A DNA stretch of 64,000 nucleotides from Geomonas ferrireducens (lineage in GTDB: Bacteria > Desulfobacterota > Desulfuromonadia > Geobacterales > Geobacteraceae): NCBI RefSeq assembly GCF_004917065.1, contig NZ_SSYA01000001.1, positions 1,868,161 through 1,932,160 of the forward strand. The letters run 5' to 3'. The notes below the pieces were generated by a model. That model searched no databases, was not told the DNA's origin, and worked only from the letters and a program-made list of their open reading frames with translations. Shown here piece after piece: positions 51,834 through 59,519 of this stretch (position 1 is its first letter; every line of letters begins with the position of its first letter). The translations under genes were made by a program, and so were the position numbers.

Positions 51834-52835
51834 ATGCGAAAGACAATTGCAACGATTTGCGCGCTCGCGCTGGCGCTCACCGCCGGCGTTGCCTGTGCGA
51901 CCCACGACAAGGCGCTTCTTTACGGCGGGGCAGGGCAGGGGAAGGTGATCTTCGACGGCAGGCTGCATGCCTCCAAGGGGATGCTCTGCAACGACTGCCA
52001 CGGCGCCCTTTTCGGCACCGCCAAGAAGGCCCTCATCACCATGGACGACCACGAGAAGCCGGTCGCCTGTTTTGCCTGCCACAACGGCACCCGGGCCTTC
52101 AACGACTGCGAGCTGTGCCACCGCAAGTTCGACACGAAGCCCCCCGCCGCGCCCCCGCAGGTGAAGCTCTGCGGCGCGGCCAGCGTGGTTACCGATCTTG
52201 TCGCCCCGAATAAGGACGCCGTAGAGAAGGAGACCGGGGTGAAGCTCGTCGTGGACAAGAGCAACGCCGGCAAGGGGATGATCGATCTCCTCGACGGCAA
52301 GTGCGACGCAGCCATGGCCTCCGCCTCTCTCGACGCCACCATCGGCGCGGGGAAATCCGCCGGTCTGTCGAAGCCGACGGACGGTCTGCAGATGGACGTA
52401 CTGGCGAAGTCAGAGGTGGTGTTCGTGGTGCACCCCTTAAGCCCGGTCAAGCGGCTAACCTGGGAGCAGATCAGGGACATCCATACCGGGAAGATCGTCA
52501 ACTGGAAGGAGGTGGGAGGGACGGATCTCCCCATCACCGTCTACACCGATGCGAAGGCGAGCGCCACCCGCGGGCTGATCAAGCAGGTGGTCATGGGGAA
52601 TGCCGAGTACGTCGACAAGGCGAAGGCGGTGGACTTCGTGAAGCAGGTGAACGACCGGGTCGCTGCCGATCCTTCCGGCATCGGCGGTCTGGGGCGCGGT
52701 TTCGTGAACCAGGCGGAGACCGCCGTGGTCGAGACGAAGAAGATCGAGCGCCCGCTTGGCTTCGTCACGGTAGGGAAGCCATCGGCGGACCTGCAGAAAG
52801 TGATGGAGTCCCTCAGGAAGCTGGGGGCTAAGTAG
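51834..52835 (+). CDS. Triheme c-type cytochrome fused to a PstS-like binding-protein domain
   Basis: A 333-residue exported protein. The signal peptide ends near CAT. Three CxxCH heme sites follow, CNDCH (52-56), CFACH (79-83) and CELCH (92-96), with His45 and His73 as possible axial ligands, similar to c7/c3-type modules. Residues about 110-333 are a periplasmic binding-protein-like domain of the PstS class (LTWEQIRDIHTGKIVNWKEVGG, TRGLIKQVV, GLGRGFV). The open frame begins at 51738; ATG 51834 with GGAG eight bases upstream and a signal peptide is the start. A heme domain joined to a ligand-binding domain suggests a redox-linked sensor or electron carrier; that is inference. Confidence 0.82.
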   Translation: MRKTIATICALALALTAGVACATHDKALLYGGAGQGKVIFDGRLHASKGMLCNDCHGALFGTAKKALITMDDHEKPVACFACHNGTRAFNDCELCHRKFDTKPPAAPPQVKLCGAASVVTDLVAPNKDAVEKETGVKLVVDKSNAGKGMIDLLDGKCDAAMASASLDATIGAGKSAGLSKPTDGLQMDVLAKSEVVFVVHPLSPVKRLTWEQIRDIHTGKIVNWKEVGGTDLPITVYTDAKASATRGLIKQVVMGNAEYVDKAKAVDFVKQVNDRVAADPSGIGGLGRGFVNQAETAVVETKKIERPLGFVTVGKPSADLQKVMESLRKLGAK

Positions 52836-52854
52836 GAAAGAAAACCGACAAACT

Positions 52855-52918
52855 AAAAGGCGCGAAGCCGCAAGGGCCAACGGATGAATTCCTGATGCCC
52901 TTGCCTTCGCGCCTTTTT
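52855..52918. terminator. Bidirectional terminator between the cytochrome and glutaminyl cyclase genes
   Basis: A long imperfect stem (AAAAGGCGCGAAG / CTTCGCGCCTTTT with an inner GCAAGGGC / GCCCTTGC pair) sits between the two convergent genes. T-runs are present on both strands. It resembles the type A repeats in the use of GCGAAG/GCAA. Confidence 0.8.
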
Positions 52919-52944
52919 CATCCTTTGCAGTCGCTCGCCGGACC

Positions 52945-53814
52945 TCAGGATTCGGCGCTGGCCACCTGTTCCAGTCGGATCTCGAAATAGCTGGGCCACA
53001 TCTTGCCGGTCACCACCAGCCGGTCGCTCTGTTCGTCGTAGGCGATCCCGTTCAGCACGTGATCGGGGTCGCGGCTGCGCTCGTTCGACGGCAAGAGCCC
53101 CTTCAGGTTCACCCACCCCACCACGGCACCGTTCGCCGGATTGATGCGCACGATGTAATCGGTCTTCCAGATGTTGGCGTAAATCTCGCCTTTCACGTAC
53201 TGCAGCGCGTTCAGGTTCCTAAGCGGGGTCCCGTTGCAGGTCACCTCCACGCTCCGCTCGGTCTGGAAGGTTTCCGGGTTGATGAACTTGATGCGGTTGC
53301 TGCCGTTACTCATGATGAGGTGCTTGCCGTCGTTGGTAAGCCCCCACCCTTCACCGTCGACGGAGAATTCCCCTTCTCGGCGCAGCGTCTTGTGGTCGTA
53401 GATGATCCCGTCCCCCGAAAGGGTGACCATGTAGAGCCTGTCGTGCAAGACGGTGATCCCCTCGGCGAAGTAATCCCTCGGAACCCCCTCGCTGCTCAGC
53501 ACCTGTCCGGAGCCGGGCCAGACCTTCATGATCGCCGATCTCTCGTAAAGCCCGGAACTTTCGAGGAGCACGCCGTCCTGAAAAGTGAGTCCCTCGGTGA
53601 AGCTCCAGTGGTAGTGGGGCCAGCTCTTGACCACCTGGTAGGTGTAAAGCGGTATCTGCCTCGGCACGGGGGTGGCGTCGGACTGGGAGCGCCTCACCTG
53701 CTGCGGGTGAATGCTTGTGGACTGGTGCACCAGCGAGTCCACGCTCGCACCGCACCCGAAAAGGGTGGCCATTGCCGCCGTCGCAAAGAGCTTTCGCGCT
53801 ATCTTTTTCACCAT
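52945..53814 (-). CDS. Glutaminyl-peptide cyclotransferase (glutamine cyclotransferase), lipoprotein
   Basis: Converts N-terminal Gln of peptides to pyroglutamate in the periplasm. ATG 53814 has AGGAGG five bases upstream and opens a signal peptide with lipobox LFGCG, so this is a natural start although the frame is open further up. The mature part is a beta-propeller of about 260 residues, with HWSFTEGLTFQDGVLLESSGLY, GEGWGLTNDGKHLIMSNGS, LNALQYVKGEIYANIWKTD and LNGIAYDEQSDRLVVTGKMWP, all typical of the family. No stop separates it from the DruA-like gene upstream. Confidence 0.85.
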   Translation of the reverse strand: MVKKIARKLFATAAMATLFGCGASVDSLVHQSTSIHPQQVRRSQSDATPVPRQIPLYTYQVVKSWPHYHWSFTEGLTFQDGVLLESSGLYERSAIMKVWPGSGQVLSSEGVPRDYFAEGITVLHDRLYMVTLSGDGIIYDHKTLRREGEFSVDGEGWGLTNDGKHLIMSNGSNRIKFINPETFQTERSVEVTCNGTPLRNLNALQYVKGEIYANIWKTDYIVRINPANGAVVGWVNLKGLLPSNERSRDPDHVLNGIAYDEQSDRLVVTGKMWPSYFEIRLEQVASAES

Positions 53815-54798
53815 GTCGCTCCTCCTATGCTCACACCGCTTCCTGACCGGCGGTGCGGCGGATGGCATCGCGCCATCCGGGTGCCGTTCGGGCCGGGGCG
53901 CTTGCTCCTTCGCCTGCCTCAACAGCCGTACCGCTCCCTTCGCCAGCGGAAATAAAAATACCTTCTTCGGGCTCTCCCCGTGACGGGCGTGGTCCCGGTC
54001 GTTCCTGCCGCGTCCCGTGGTGCACCCCACCTCGATCCAGTTCGCCGCCTTGTAGCACGTGCCGGCGTACCTGCTGCCGTCGACGAGCGTTTCAGCGAGA
54101 AGCGGGCGCACCCCGAAACGCTCCTCCCAGTCGGCGGCAAGGCGGCGCAGTGCCAGCGAAAGGGCGGCGCTGGCGAGGTTTTTCACCTGCACCGTGGGGA
54201 GCACCAGGAACCTGGAGTTGCACACCACCCGCTGCAGATTCTCCCTGCGCGCCTCGTCGTTCCACCCTATGTGGCGGTCGCGCGCCTCCATGCGCCATGC
54301 GGGACTCGAGAACTGCAGGCACCCGACGATCACCGGGGACGGGGCGTGCAGCCTAACGAAGTATCTTATGTGGGCGCCGAAGGGGACCTTGTGCCCAAGG
54401 TAGTGATGCCGCTCCACCAGTGAGCGCCAAAGCGCCTGCTCTTTCTTCCCCGAGACCGGCACGATTTCGAGCGCCCCGAATGCGTGCAGCGGTCCGGACA
54501 GGACGGGATCGCCCGTTTCCGCCGCACACGTGGAGGTGCGCGAGCCGCGGGGACGCCCCTGGCGCGCAGGCGGAAGTCGGAACAGGGTGCCGTCCAGCCC
54601 TTCGAGGAAAGCGCGGCACTCCACCGTCTTCAGCCTGCCGTTCGGACGGCGCCAGTCGAGAAGTTCACAAACCGTGCCCGCGAGCTCGGTCCTGGAGATT
54701 CCGGGGCAGTCGTTGACGACACCCCTGATCAGTTCGAGCTGGCGCGCGGTGACAGGTTCGCCGCAAAACCGCGGTGTTTTCTCGTGTGCTGAGTGCAT
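52945..54798 (-). CDS. DruA-like (DUF4338) protein reading in frame into the glutaminyl cyclase
   Basis: From ATG 54798 (GGAGAGGG upstream) the frame runs 617 codons with no stop before 52945. Residues about 1-300 are DUF4338: an N-terminal helical part (ITR-style VTARQLELIRGVVND), LVERHHYLGHKVPFGAHIRYF, NDEARRENLQRVVCNSRFLVLP, TLVDGSRYAGTCYKAANW and GRGRNDRDH. This is the domain of DruA from the Druantia phage-defence system. No druB-E genes are near. The sequence from about residue 300 to the cyclase start has no conserved pattern. A TGA and a TAG lie in another frame just before the cyclase RBS, so a one-base slip or sequence error may have removed the original stop. Confidence 0.7.
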   Translation of the reverse strand: MHSAHEKTPRFCGEPVTARQLELIRGVVNDCPGISRTELAGTVCELLDWRRPNGRLKTVECRAFLEGLDGTLFRLPPARQGRPRGSRTSTCAAETGDPVLSGPLHAFGALEIVPVSGKKEQALWRSLVERHHYLGHKVPFGAHIRYFVRLHAPSPVIVGCLQFSSPAWRMEARDRHIGWNDEARRENLQRVVCNSRFLVLPTVQVKNLASAALSLALRRLAADWEERFGVRPLLAETLVDGSRYAGTCYKAANWIEVGCTTGRGRNDRDHARHGESPKKVFLFPLAKGAVRLLRQAKEQAPRPERHPDGAMPSAAPPVRKRCEHRRSDMVKKIARKLFATAAMATLFGCGASVDSLVHQSTSIHPQQVRRSQSDATPVPRQIPLYTYQVVKSWPHYHWSFTEGLTFQDGVLLESSGLYERSAIMKVWPGSGQVLSSEGVPRDYFAEGITVLHDRLYMVTLSGDGIIYDHKTLRREGEFSVDGEGWGLTNDGKHLIMSNGSNRIKFINPETFQTERSVEVTCNGTPLRNLNALQYVKGEIYANIWKTDYIVRINPANGAVVGWVNLKGLLPSNERSRDPDHVLNGIAYDEQSDRLVVTGKMWPSYFEIRLEQVASAES

Positions 54799-55059
54799 CT
54801 TTCCCTCTCCGGTTTGGGTCGAGGGTACCCTAACCGAACGGGGGAGAAATGTCCAGCACTTTTTTTCGTTCCGGGTTTGATGCGGCAAATGAGCCGCACT
54901 GCCGGTTTTTTTCTGAGTGGAAGATGCCAGGAACTGCAGGTGGATTTTGCGTAGGATCGGGTACTGGTTTGCGGGGAGGTGGCGTGCTCGCTACGGCAGG
55001 TTCCTTCAGAATCAGCGACGGGGCGGCCGCATCGGCCGCCCCGTCCTATTTAATAATAT
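54799..55059. other. Gap with a G+C-rich hairpin beyond thiC
   Basis: No gene is seen. A perfect 13-bp stem GACGGGGCGGCCG / CGGCCGCCCCGTC (55017-55045) with a CAT loop lies just beyond the thiC stop on the minus strand. It is a probable terminator or transcript-end hairpin, but without a strong T-run on that strand. The rest holds the start region of the DruA-like gene. Confidence 0.5.
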
Positions 55060-56373
55060 CTAGCAGGCCGCTGCGGCGTTGGCCTTCTCGCGCTCGGTGG
55101 CGTCGTCCATCACCTTGTAGGCGCAGAACTCGCCGCACATGGTGCAGGCGCCGTGGTCGGCGACGCCGGACTCCTCGCGCAGGCGGCGCGCCTTCACCGG
55201 GTCGATGGCGAGGGCGAACTGCCCCTCCCAGTCGAGCTTTTTGCGGCAGCGCGCCATCTCGTTGTCCTTCTCCATGGCGCCCTTCACGCCCTTCACGATG
55301 TCGGCCGCGTGAGCCGCGATGCGCGACGCCATGACCCCTTCGCGCACGTCCTCGACGCTCGGGAGCTTCAGGTGCTCGGCCGGGGTTACGTAGCAGAGGA
55401 AGTCGGCGCCTGCGGCGGCCGCGATGGTCCCGCCGATGGCGGAGGTGATGTGGTCGTAGCCGGGGGCGATGTCGGTGACGAGCGGTCCGAGCACGTAGAA
55501 GGGGGCGCCGTGGCAGAGCCTTTTTTGCAGCTGGATGTTCGCCTCGATCTGGTTCAGCGGCATGTGCCCCGGTCCCTCGATCATCACCTGTACCCCGTAA
55601 TCCTGGGCGCGCTGGGTGAGCTCACCCAGGAGGATCAGTTCGTGGATCTGGGCGCGGTCGGTGGCGTCGGCGAGGCAGCCGGGACGGAAACCGTCGCCGA
55701 GCGACAGGGTCATGTCGTAGGCCTTGGTGATCTCGAGCAGGCGGTCGAAGTGCTCGAAGAGCGGGTTTTCCTTGTTGTTGTGCGCCATCCACTCGATGGT
55801 GAAGGCGCCGCCGCGGGAGACGACGTCCATGATGCGCCCTTCGCGGCGCATGCGCTCGACGGTGGCGCGGGTGACGCCGCAGTGCACGGTGATGAAGTCG
55901 ACGCCGTCCTCGGCGTGCTTGATGACGCCCTGGAAGATGTCCTCCACGGTCATCTCGACGATCGCCTTCTTGTGCTTTCTGACCGCGTCGAGCGCCGCCT
56001 GGTACAGCGGCACGCTGCCGATGCAGGCAGATGTCTCGGCGATCACGGCGCGGCGGATCTCGTCGACCGGGCCGCCGGTGGAGAGGTCCATGATGGCGTC
56101 GGCGCCGCTTGCCACCGCCACGCGCACCTTTTCAAGTTCCTTCTCGAAATCGAGGTCATCGGCGGAGCTGCCGATGTTGGCGTTGACCTTGGTCCTGAGG
56201 CCGCGGCCTACGGCGAGCGGGGTGCCGTTCGCGTGTTTGTTGTTATGGCAGATGATGATGTTTCCCGCGGCGATCCCGGCGCGGATGAATTCGGCATCGA
56301 CCCCTTCAGCGAGGGCGGCTGTTTTCATCTTGTCCGTGATGATCCCCTTGCGGGCGTATTCGAGCTGCGTCAT
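55060..56373 (-). CDS. thiC: Phosphomethylpyrimidine synthase
   Basis: Radical SAM enzyme that turns AIR into HMP-phosphate for thiamin. The 437-residue short form starts at ATG 56373 (AAAGGAG upstream). It has IICHNNKHANGTPLAVG, NANIGSSADD, MDLSTGGPVDEIR, ITVHCGV, EGPGHMPLNQIEANIQ and a C-terminal cluster motif CTMCGEFC. The N-terminal extension of E. coli ThiC is absent, as in many anaerobes. It is downstream of the thiE-thiD fusion under the TPP riboswitch. Confidence 0.95.
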   Translation of the reverse strand: MTQLEYARKGIITDKMKTAALAEGVDAEFIRAGIAAGNIIICHNNKHANGTPLAVGRGLRTKVNANIGSSADDLDFEKELEKVRVAVASGADAIMDLSTGGPVDEIRRAVIAETSACIGSVPLYQAALDAVRKHKKAIVEMTVEDIFQGVIKHAEDGVDFITVHCGVTRATVERMRREGRIMDVVSRGGAFTIEWMAHNNKENPLFEHFDRLLEITKAYDMTLSLGDGFRPGCLADATDRAQIHELILLGELTQRAQDYGVQVMIEGPGHMPLNQIEANIQLQKRLCHGAPFYVLGPLVTDIAPGYDHITSAIGGTIAAAAGADFLCYVTPAEHLKLPSVEDVREGVMASRIAAHAADIVKGVKGAMEKDNEMARCRKKLDWEGQFALAIDPVKARRLREESGVADHGACTMCGEFCAYKVMDDATEREKANAAAAC

Positions 56374-56431
56374 GGTTGCTCCTTTATTGAATTGCTCTTC
56401 AGTAAGTAGATGCGAGTTCGTTCCCGACGAC

Positions 56432-57886
56432 CTATTCACCCTGATCCCGTGCCGCGAGGAAGTGGTTGACCGGCCCGTGCCCGCGGCCGAGCTGCTGGGC
56501 GTACTTGATGGCGCGGGTGACGAAAAGCTTCCCGCGCAATACCGCGCCGGGAAGCGGCTCTCCCTGGGCGAGATAGGTCGCGATCGCCGAGGCGAGCGTG
56601 CATCCGGTGCCGTGGGTGTTCCGCGTGAGGACGCGCGGGGCGCTGTAGCGGTTGAAGTTGTGTCCGTCGAAAAGGATGTCGGTGACGACCCCCTCGGTCA
56701 GGTGCCCCCCCTTGATGAGGACGTGCTTTGCCCCCATGAGGTGCAGCGCCCGCGCCGCGAGTTCCATCCCTGCGGTATCGGTGATGGTGAGACCGGTGAG
56801 CGCCTCGGCCTCCGGGATGTTCGGGGTGACCAGGTAGCTGAGCGGTACCAGGCGCTTTTTCAGCACCGAAAGGGCCTCGTCCTCGATGAGGGATACTCCG
56901 CCTTTCGCGCTCATAACCGGGTCGAGCACCACCATCCGCATCTCGTAGGCGGTCAGCTTGTCGGCGACGATTTCCGCGTTTTCAGGCGAACAGAGCATGC
57001 CGATCTTCACCACGTCGATCGGGATGTCCGAGAGCACGGCGTCGATCTGGTCCGCGAGGAACGCGGGAGGGGACGGGTGGATCCCGGTAACGCCGCGGGT
57101 GTTCTGGGCGGTGAGGGCCGTGATGGCGGAGGCGCAGTAGCTCCCGAGGAGCGTGACGGTCTTGAGGTCGGCCTGGATACCCGCTCCGCCGCCGGAGTCG
57201 CTGCCTGCGATGGTGAGCACAGCGCCGCGCGGGTGCGGCATGCGGCGGTTGAACAAAAGCGACAGTTCGGTCGCCGCGAGCCCGGGGGAGCGTGCGGAGA
57301 GGACTGCGGAAATGACCGCGATGGAATCGGCGCCGGCGTCGATTACCGCGCAGGCGTTGTCCCGGTTGATGCCGCCGATGGCGACGATGGGGAGTTTCAC
57401 CTTCTCGCGCACGAGGGCGAGCGCCTCCGGTCCCTGGATGTACTCGACGTCCTTGGTCTCGGTGGGGTAGAGCGCGCCGAACCCGATGTAGTCGGCGCCG
57501 GCTTCCTGTGCGGCCAGAGCCTCTTCAACCGAGTGGGTGGAGATGCCGATGAGCTTTTTGGTGCCGAGCGTTTCTCTCGCCGCGGCGAAATCGCCGTCCT
57601 CCTGCCCGAGGTGTACGCCGTCCGCGTCCAGTTCGAGCGCGAGCTTCAGGTCATCGTTCACGATGAGCTTCACCTGGAACTCGGCGCACAGCCGCTTCAG
57701 GTCGTGCCCGAGTTCAAGGCGCTCCTCGTAGCTGCGCAGCTTGTCCCGGTACTGCAGTATGGCGACGCCCCCCGAGGAGAGCGCTTCGCGCACGCGCGGC
57801 AGCAGGCGATCACCCTGGTCCGTAATCAGGTAAAGTCCCGCTACACGTCGTTCCCTGCCGCTATGGTCCACCACGAGTTTCAACAC
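56432..57886 (-). CDS. Fused thiamin-phosphate synthase (ThiE) and HMP-P kinase (ThiD)
   Basis: A 484-residue bifunctional enzyme. Residues 1 to about 215 are ThiE (LYLITDQGDR, VAILQYRDK, VNDDLKLALELDADGVHLGQED, AIGGINRDNA), which joins HMP-PP and HET-P. Residues about 220-484 are ThiD (LTIAGSDSGGGAGIQADLKT, GVVTDILFDG, and RNTHGTGCTLASAIATY with the anion-hole Gly and Cys), which phosphorylates HMP-P. ThiE-ThiD fusions are known. It is the first gene of the riboswitch-controlled unit and precedes thiC by about 60 bases. Confidence 0.93.
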   Translation of the reverse strand: MLKLVVDHSGRERRVAGLYLITDQGDRLLPRVREALSSGGVAILQYRDKLRSYEERLELGHDLKRLCAEFQVKLIVNDDLKLALELDADGVHLGQEDGDFAAARETLGTKKLIGISTHSVEEALAAQEAGADYIGFGALYPTETKDVEYIQGPEALALVREKVKLPIVAIGGINRDNACAVIDAGADSIAVISAVLSARSPGLAATELSLLFNRRMPHPRGAVLTIAGSDSGGGAGIQADLKTVTLLGSYCASAITALTAQNTRGVTGIHPSPPAFLADQIDAVLSDIPIDVVKIGMLCSPENAEIVADKLTAYEMRMVVLDPVMSAKGGVSLIEDEALSVLKKRLVPLSYLVTPNIPEAEALTGLTITDTAGMELAARALHLMGAKHVLIKGGHLTEGVVTDILFDGHNFNRYSAPRVLTRNTHGTGCTLASAIATYLAQGEPLPGAVLRGKLFVTRAIKYAQQLGRGHGPVNHFLAARDQGE

Positions 57887-57905
57887 GAGTCACCTCAAAA
57901 GCTGT

Positions 57906-58012
57906 AACGCAAAGACGCGGAGCCGCGAAGACGCAAAGTAAAACAAGAAGGTTTGACTCTATCTGTCTCTTCAAGCCTCTCTTGGCGTCTCTGCGCTTTG
58001 CGTCTTTGCGTT
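57906..58012. repeat. Palindromic intergenic repeat, type A copy 2, in the thi leader
   Basis: AACGCAAAGACGC (57906-57918) is the exact reverse complement of GCGTCTTTGCGTT (58000-58012), with more imperfect pairing inside. It lies between the riboswitch terminator and the start of thiE-thiD, so it is transcribed in the thi leader. Copy 1 is at 1840-1951. Confidence 0.8.
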
Positions 58013-58038
58013 GAGGGTTCTGAAGGACAAAATAGAAA

Positions 58039-58061
58039 AGCCGCGACGGAAGGTCACGGCT
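58039..58061 (-). terminator. Intrinsic terminator of the TPP riboswitch
   Basis: On the minus strand a 9-bp stem AGCCGTGAC / GTCGCGGCT (one U-G pair) with a CTTCC loop is followed by TTTTCTATTTT. It lies just downstream of the TPP aptamer and is the likely expression platform. Confidence 0.8.
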
Positions 58062-58091
58062 CCTTGGATCGAAAGGTCGGAGTGCGCGCCG

Positions 58092-58168
58092 CTTCCCTAC
58101 GCCGGTGCTACCCGGATCAGGTTCAAAGGGTTCAGGTCGCCCTGTCTCAGTCCTCGCGAACTCCCCTA
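58092..58168 (-). promoter_or_regulatory. TPP riboswitch (THI element) controlling thiED-thiC
   Basis: On the minus strand the conserved features are in order. These are AGGGGAGT at the start, the GACTGAGA block of the pyrimidine arm, and ACCCTTTGAACCTGATCC. GGTAGCACC and GCGTAGGGAAG follow to close the P1 stem. Bound TPP would favour the terminator downstream and switch off thiamin synthesis. Confidence 0.97.
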
Positions 58169-58274
58169 GCTGGCCTTTTTGCTGCGCGTAAACATAATGG
58201 AATCCTCTTGCAAAGTCAATCGCTTTCGGGTTTTTACCTTTACACTGAATGGCTAAAGTGGTAGAAAAATCACT

Positions 58275-58298
58275 GGCCGGGTGCTCCCGGCCTGATTT
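58275..58298. terminator. Hairpin between the thi riboswitch and alr
   Basis: A 7-bp stem GGCCGGG / CCCGGCC with a TGCT loop, followed by TGATTTTATT on the + strand and by a T-run on the - strand as well. It lies 30 bases before alr, so it may attenuate alr or insulate the two divergent units. Confidence 0.5.
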
Positions 58299-58327
58299 TA
58301 TTCAGATAATCCTATGCAGGAAAAAAT

Positions 58328-59467
58328 ATGGACAGTCGTCCGACGGTAGTTGAGATAGATCTTGCCGCGCTTCGGCACAACTTCGGCCTGGTCCAGAAGC
58401 GAGTGCCCGAGGGGTGCGGCATCCTTGCCGTGGTGAAGGCGGATGCCTACGGCCACGGTTTCCAGTACGTCTCCGAGGAGCTGGAGAAGCTCGGGGTGGA
58501 CGCCTTCGCGGTTGCCTTTCTCGCGGAAGGCGTGCAACTGCGCATGAGCGGCATCTACCGCCCGGTGCTGATCCTGGGTGGCATCTATCCGGGTGAGGAG
58601 CGCCGCTGCATCGGCCTCAACATCTCCACCGCGCTCTATTCCCTCGAGCAGGCGGCCGCGCTCGACAAGGCGGCGGTCGAGATCAAGTGTTACCGCAAGG
58701 CGAAGATCCACCTGAAGGTCGATACCGGCATGGGACGCCTCGGGGTCACCTGGGACAAGGTGCCGGAATTCCTCGAACAGCTGAAGCAGTTCAAGAACCT
58801 CGAGCTGGAGGGGATCTTCTCCCACTTCGCGAGCGCGGACGAGCTCGACCCGGACGGCATCGCCTTCACGAAACTCCAGGCCGAGCGTTTCAATGCAGCA
58901 GTCATCGAGGCGCGGCGCCAGGGGTACGAGCCCCGCTACATCCACACCGCAAACAGCGCCGCCATCCTCGCCGCAGATCTTCCCTTCTGCAACCTGGTGC
59001 GCCCCGGCATCATCCTGTACGGCGCCGCCCCTTCCTCGGATTTCGCGGACCAGGAGCCGTTTCTCCAGGTGATGCGGCTGAAAAGCCGGGTGGCTATGCT
59101 CAAGTGGGTGGAGCCCGGAACCAGCATAAGTTACGGCAGGCGTTTCGTGGCCAAGGAGCGGGCCCTCATCGCCAGCGTTCCGGTCGGTTACGCCGACGGT
59201 TACTGCCGCAGCCTCACCAACAAGGGGGAGGCGCTCATCCGCGGGCAGCGCGCCCGGGTCTCCGGCACGGTCTGCATGGACTGGATCATGCTCGACGTAA
59301 CCAATATCGAGGGGATCCAGGTCGGCGACGAGGTTACCCTTTTGGGGCCCGATCCGATGGGGGACCGCATCAGCGCCGAGGAACTCGCCGAGAAGGCCGG
59401 CACCATCCCTTACGAGATCATGTGCGGCATAGCGACACGAAGGGTGCGCAGGGTCTATATCGGCTAA
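58328..59467 (+). CDS. alr: Alanine racemase
   Basis: Makes D-Ala for peptidoglycan with PLP. The PLP Lys37 lies in [43 protein letters not shown] and the second catalytic Tyr region ([10 protein letters not shown]) follow, then [10 protein letters not shown] and [11 protein letters not shown]. The 379-residue length is normal. AGGAAAA precedes the ATG. selD follows by 52 bases. Confidence 0.95.
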   Translation: MDSRPTVVEIDLAALRHNFGLVQKRVPEGCGILAVVKADAYGHGFQYVSEELEKLGVDAFAVAFLAEGVQLRMSGIYRPVLILGGIYPGEERRCIGLNISTALYSLEQAAALDKAAVEIKCYRKAKIHLKVDTGMGRLGVTWDKVPEFLEQLKQFKNLELEGIFSHFASADELDPDGIAFTKLQAERFNAAVIEARRQGYEPRYIHTANSAAILAADLPFCNLVRPGIILYGAAPSSDFADQEPFLQVMRLKSRVAMLKWVEPGTSISYGRRFVAKERALIASVPVGYADGYCRSLTNKGEALIRGQRARVSGTVCMDWIMLDVTNIEGIQVGDEVTLLGPDPMGDRISAEELAEKAGTIPYEIMCGIATRRVRRVYIG

Positions 59468-59519
59468 CGAAAGAAGCGAAAAAGAGATCGTTTGAATTTT
59501 ATGAAATTCAGAGGCTTTT

